This document shows, one piece after another, positions 61,780 through 64,000 of a DNA stretch of 64,000 nucleotides; position 1 is the first letter of the stretch; every line of letters starts with the position of its first letter. The notes beneath the pieces are model-generated. The model was not told the DNA's origin. It was given only the letters and a program-made list of their open reading frames with translations, and ran no database searches. The DNA is from an uncultured Clostridia bacterium (GTDB lineage: Bacteria > Bacillota > Clostridia > Christensenellales > Borkfalkiaceae), in contig CANRKK010000004.1 in the NCBI GenBank assembly GCA_947631195.1, positions 1 to 64,000 on the forward strand, written 5' to 3'. Both the position numbers and the translations under genes were made by a program.

Positions 61780-62481
61780 ATGACCTATGTTGAACAACTT
61801 TTAAAGTATCAGGACGAAGACGAAAAGCTCTTGAAGGTTGAGCGCGAACTTGCCGGCTCGCAGGAGAGAAAAAATCTCGCGCAGGCCGTCAATTTTGTAA
61901 CCAAGGCCACCGAAAGACTCGAAGCGCTTGACGGCAAGGCGCTGTCCCTTTCGCTTACGCTCGAACAGCTCAACAAAAAATACGCCGAAGTTGCCGAAGT
62001 CCTTGCCGAGTTCGAAAATCTCGACGAGCTCTTGGAGGGAGGGGCCGATATCGCCTTCTATAAGAAGAATCTTGCCCAGATTTCCGACAAGCTGAAAACA
62101 ATCAAGCAGGAAGTTGCCAATTTAACCAAGTCGATAAAGGAGTCCAACGAGGAATTCCAAACCCTTTACACCAAGTACCGCGCGATGCAAAAGCAGGGCA
62201 AAGAGTTTCAGGAAGCGTACGAAAAGCTCAAGTCCGAAAAGCGCGCCGAAAGCGAAGTGATAAAAAAGGAGCTTGAAAAACTCGCGGCGGATATCGCCCC
62301 CGAGGTAATGCAGCGCTACCAATCCAAACGCAGCGAACGCATATTCCCCATTCTGTGCCCCGAAAAAGCGGGCAGATGTTCCAAATGCGGCTCGGAACTT
62401 TCCCTTGCCGACAAGGAAAAATTGCTATCTGGCAAAGTCGTCGAGTGCGATAACTGCCACAGATTCATATACAAACTGTAA
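61780..62481 (+). CDS. Coiled-coil protein with C-terminal zinc ribbon
   Basis: A 233-residue protein of the C4-type zinc-ribbon (formerly DUF164) family. Residues about 15-190 form a long antiparallel coiled coil; a zinc ribbon follows with CSKCGSEL and CDNCHRF. Homologues sit after nif3 in many Firmicutes and Chlamydia. Suggested to bind RNA polymerase or other nucleic-acid machinery, not proven. GGAG precedes the ATG. Confidence 0.9.
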   Translation: MTYVEQLLKYQDEDEKLLKVERELAGSQERKNLAQAVNFVTKATERLEALDGKALSLSLTLEQLNKKYAEVAEVLAEFENLDELLEGGADIAFYKKNLAQISDKLKTIKQEVANLTKSIKESNEEFQTLYTKYRAMQKQGKEFQEAYEKLKSEKRAESEVIKKELEKLAADIAPEVMQRYQSKRSERIFPILCPEKAGRCSKCGSELSLADKEKLLSGKVVECDNCHRFIYKL

Positions 62482-62522
62482 CGGCCGTATTGTGCAATAT
62501 GCACAAATATGCATACTTTTTC

Positions 62523-62551
62523 TTGACAACAAACCGATTTTATGTTAAATT
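62523..62551 (+). promoter_or_regulatory. Strong promoter of a candidate small RNA
   Basis: TTGACA (62523-62528), 17-base spacer ending in TGT, TAAATT (62546-62551). Perfect -35 with extended -10. No start codon follows within the short transcript. Confidence 0.8.
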
Positions 62552-62556
62552 AATAT

Positions 62557-62650
62557 AACCCAAACGGGTACTATTATCACGGCGGAAAAGCTGTAAACAA
62601 TAGGGGAAAAAGAGAGGTTGGCGGCGATAAATTTCCGCCAACCTTATCTT
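62557..62650 (+). ncRNA. Candidate structured small RNA, about 90 bases
   Basis: Between its own promoter and a terminator-like hairpin (GGTTGGCGG 62616-62624 / CCGCCAACC 62635-62643, then TTATCTTAT) lies a transcript without ATG or GTG. It can fold ACCC/GGGT (62558-62561 with 62566-62569), an outer CTATT/AATAG stem (62571-62575 with 62599-62603) enclosing ACGGC-GGAAAA-GCTGT, then a purine-rich single strand (62603-62615). The following gene has a separate promoter, so this is not simply its leader. I could not match it to a known riboswitch or sRNA family. The T-run is weak. Confidence 0.55.
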
Positions 62651-62655
62651 ATGTA

Positions 62656-62684
62656 TTGACATATTTTTACGGCGGTAGTAAAAT
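62656..62684 (+). promoter_or_regulatory. Promoter of SGNH hydrolase gene
   Basis: TTGACA (62656-62661), 17-base spacer, TAAAAT (62679-62684). Start near 62691; GAGG at 62698-62701 then sets the ATG at 62709. Confidence 0.85.
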
Positions 62685-62708
62685 CAATTTAGTTTGCGAG
62701 GCATAGCT

Positions 62709-63392
62709 ATGAGCGTTTTCCGCGGTAAAAATTTAATAGTTTTCGGCGACAGCATAATGTACGGCTCGGGCAACGGCGGAGTAGGAGTTGGCGAATATCT
62801 GGCAAAAGATATGGGCTTTTCAATAAAAAAATATTGCGTCGGCGGCGCGCGCGTGGGATATTATCCGGGCAAAAACTGGATGGTTGAGCAGGTCCGCGCG
62901 GCGGTAAACGACGGCGCAACGGCCGATTATATAATTTTTGACGGCTTTACCAACGATTGCAACACCACGAACGGAAAAGATTGCGACGTCCCCTTGGGCG
63001 AGATTACTCCGGGGTTTGAAAATTTTGATATCTTTTCGCTTAAACCGCAGGGCACAACCTTTTCAAATTGCTTTGAAACCATAGTTCACGCCCTCAAAAA
63101 ATATTTCCCGCAGGCCAAAATGCTGTTTGTCCGCCCGCACAGAATGGGCAGACGTGATGAATACTTGCAGCGGCTATACGGCGAACGCGCCGCGGAACTC
63201 TGCAAAAAGTGGGGGATCGCCGTTGCGGATATCTATTCGCTCAGCGACTTAAACACTTTCGACCCCGAAATGCGTGACAAATATACCAACGATTCTTATG
63301 GCTGGGGCAGGGGGGACGCAACGCACCCCAACGCCGCAGGCTACACCCAAAAATATATGCCGGTTATAGAGGAGGTAATAAAATCATTATGA
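62709..63392 (+). CDS. SGNH/GDSL hydrolase
   Basis: A 227-residue intracellular esterase-type protein. Block I FGDSIMYGSG holds the catalytic serine (near 13-22), a glycine in VGGARVG is block II, DGFTNDCN (block III) has the Asn, and GDATHPNAAGY (block V) carries the catalytic Asp-His. The ATG at 62709 is chosen for its GAGG seven bases upstream; a TTG at 62694 is the alternative. The substrate is unknown (carbohydrate ester is common). It overlaps the next gene by ATGA. Confidence 0.88.
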   Translation: MSVFRGKNLIVFGDSIMYGSGNGGVGVGEYLAKDMGFSIKKYCVGGARVGYYPGKNWMVEQVRAAVNDGATADYIIFDGFTNDCNTTNGKDCDVPLGEITPGFENFDIFSLKPQGTTFSNCFETIVHALKKYFPQAKMLFVRPHRMGRRDEYLQRLYGERAAELCKKWGIAVADIYSLSDLNTFDPEMRDKYTNDSYGWGRGDATHPNAAGYTQKYMPVIEEVIKSL

Positions 63393-64000
63393 AAGTATTG
63401 CTTTTAAACGGCAGCCCGAACAAAAACGGCTGCACTTACACCGCCCTGAGCATAGTTGCAAAGGAGCTCAACTCACAGGGCGTGGAGACTGAAATAGTCT
63501 GGCTCGGCAAGGACGCAATCCGCGGCTGCGACGGTTGCCGCGCCTGCAAAAAACTCGGCAGATGCGTATATGGCGACGACCCCGTCAACGCTATCGGCGA
63601 AAAAATCAAAGCGGCCGACGGCTATGTCTTTGGGGCTCCCGTGCACTATTCTTCGCCCAACGGAGCAACTATTGCGGCCATGGACCGACTTTTTATGGCC
63701 TACGGAATGTATATGCGATACAAGCCCGCTGCCTCGGTAATTTCCGCCCGCCGCGCCGGCACTACCGCCTCATACGACGTAATAAATAAATATTTTGGCA
63801 TAAATAGCATGCTGCAGGTCCCCTCAACCTATTGGAATATGGTTCACGGCTCGGTTGCCGACGAAGTTTTAAAGGACGAGGAGGGCGTTACAATCATGCG
63901 CGCCATAGGCAGCAATATGGCGTGGCTTTTGAAATTGCTTGACAAAGTTAAGGGCACCGAGCTTGAAAAGCCCGTCATAATCCCCAAAGCCCAAACAAAT
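63389..64000 (+). CDS. Flavodoxin-like NAD(P)H-dependent oxidoreductase (partial, runs off window)
   Basis: The reading frame opens with MKVLLLNGSPNKNGCT, the phosphate-binding loop of FMN reductases, and stays open for 204 codons to the window end. CDGCRACKKLGRC near residues 50-62 resembles the cysteine cluster of iron-sulfur flavoproteins, and APVHYSSPNGATIAAMDRLF is the second flavin segment. It is coupled to the SGNH hydrolase gene by ATGA. Only a few C-terminal residues should be missing. The electron acceptor is unknown. Confidence 0.88.
   Translation, partial: MKVLLLNGSPNKNGCTYTALSIVAKELNSQGVETEIVWLGKDAIRGCDGCRACKKLGRCVYGDDPVNAIGEKIKAADGYVFGAPVHYSSPNGATIAAMDRLFMAYGMYMRYKPAASVISARRAGTTASYDVINKYFGINSMLQVPSTYWNMVHGSVADEVLKDEEGVTIMRAIGSNMAWLLKLLDKVKGTELEKPVIIPKAQTN

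Noticed and set aside
62557-62650. Known riboswitch or RNase P/tmRNA fragment
   Set aside because: Too short for rnpB or tmRNA, and no consensus of preQ1, ZTP, c-di-GMP, fluoride, THF or manganese riboswitches could be matched by eye.

Overview
The window reads as a chromosomal segment of an endospore-forming Firmicute of the class Clostridia. Pointers are an mcsA-mcsB-clpC group, sigH, yabP-yabQ-divIC, a CwlD-type amidase, a SpoVB-type flippase, a type 1B dihydroorotate dehydrogenase with its PyrK partner, and the dgt-dnaG-rpoD-trmK-nif3 order. Base composition is moderate to GC-rich, ATA and GGC codons are frequent, and most promoters are clear TTGACA/TATAAT types with 17-base spacers, matching the SigA encoded here. 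I suspect an uncultured gut lineage near Christensenellales, but that is inference. No rRNA, phage, transposase or CRISPR genes are visible.

Layout. 1-544: intergenic DNA of hairpin repeats. 545-2274 (-): NifU-like scaffold plus GGGtGRT protein. 2469-6518: McsA-McsB-ClpC stress proteolysis operon. 6691-8122: hemolysin III and formate/nitrite-type channel proteins. 8169-8861 (-): CwlD. 8915-16118: housekeeping run mrnC-rlmB-sigH-dnaX-ebfC-recR-gpsA-typA. 16193-18660: sporulation/division/ppx/M50 protease cluster. 18932-25746: gyrB-gyrA, an exonuclease-BRCT protein and an rRNA methyltransferase. 25799-30175 (-): a 1458-residue lipoprotein with a C-terminal membrane span. 30333-34573: two half-size TauE/SafE proteins, SpoVB-like flippase, LysM protein, a cysteine-rich orphan and a phosphoesterase. 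34590-40186: pyrBCFKDE behind a leader that looks like an attenuator. 40252-42626: deacetylase, SPOR-like protein and TtcA-like protein. 42700-43285: tRNA-Thr followed by a tandem hairpin array.

43515-47311 is an AT-richer two-gene surface operon: a small SipW/TasA-like protein and a 1060-residue adhesin-like protein with InlB-type repeats. It has unusual TTTTACGGAC repeats upstream and twin hairpins plus a MITE-like element downstream. 47623-50540 holds a helical hypothetical protein, a LysR regulator and aspA; the last two diverge from a perfectly palindromic overlapping promoter pair. 50757-56396 is an aro operon (aroC-B-E-Q-K plus a reductase) led by a metallo-beta-lactamase-fold protein whose metal ligands look lost. 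56467-62481 is the replication/transcription core. 62523-62650 looks like an independent small-RNA gene, followed by an SGNH hydrolase and a flavodoxin-type reductase cut by the window end.

How the parts fit: many genes overlap by ATGA, TGATG or TAATG, so translation is tightly coupled within the pyr, aro and dnaG-rpoD operons. Several monocistronic genes without a Shine-Dalgarno sequence have a -10 hexamer about six bases before the start codon, suggesting leaderless mRNAs. The most notable unexplained items are the candidate small RNA, the pyr leader, the symmetric divergent promoter, the hairpin repeat family with compensatory changes, and the surface operon with its flanking repeats.
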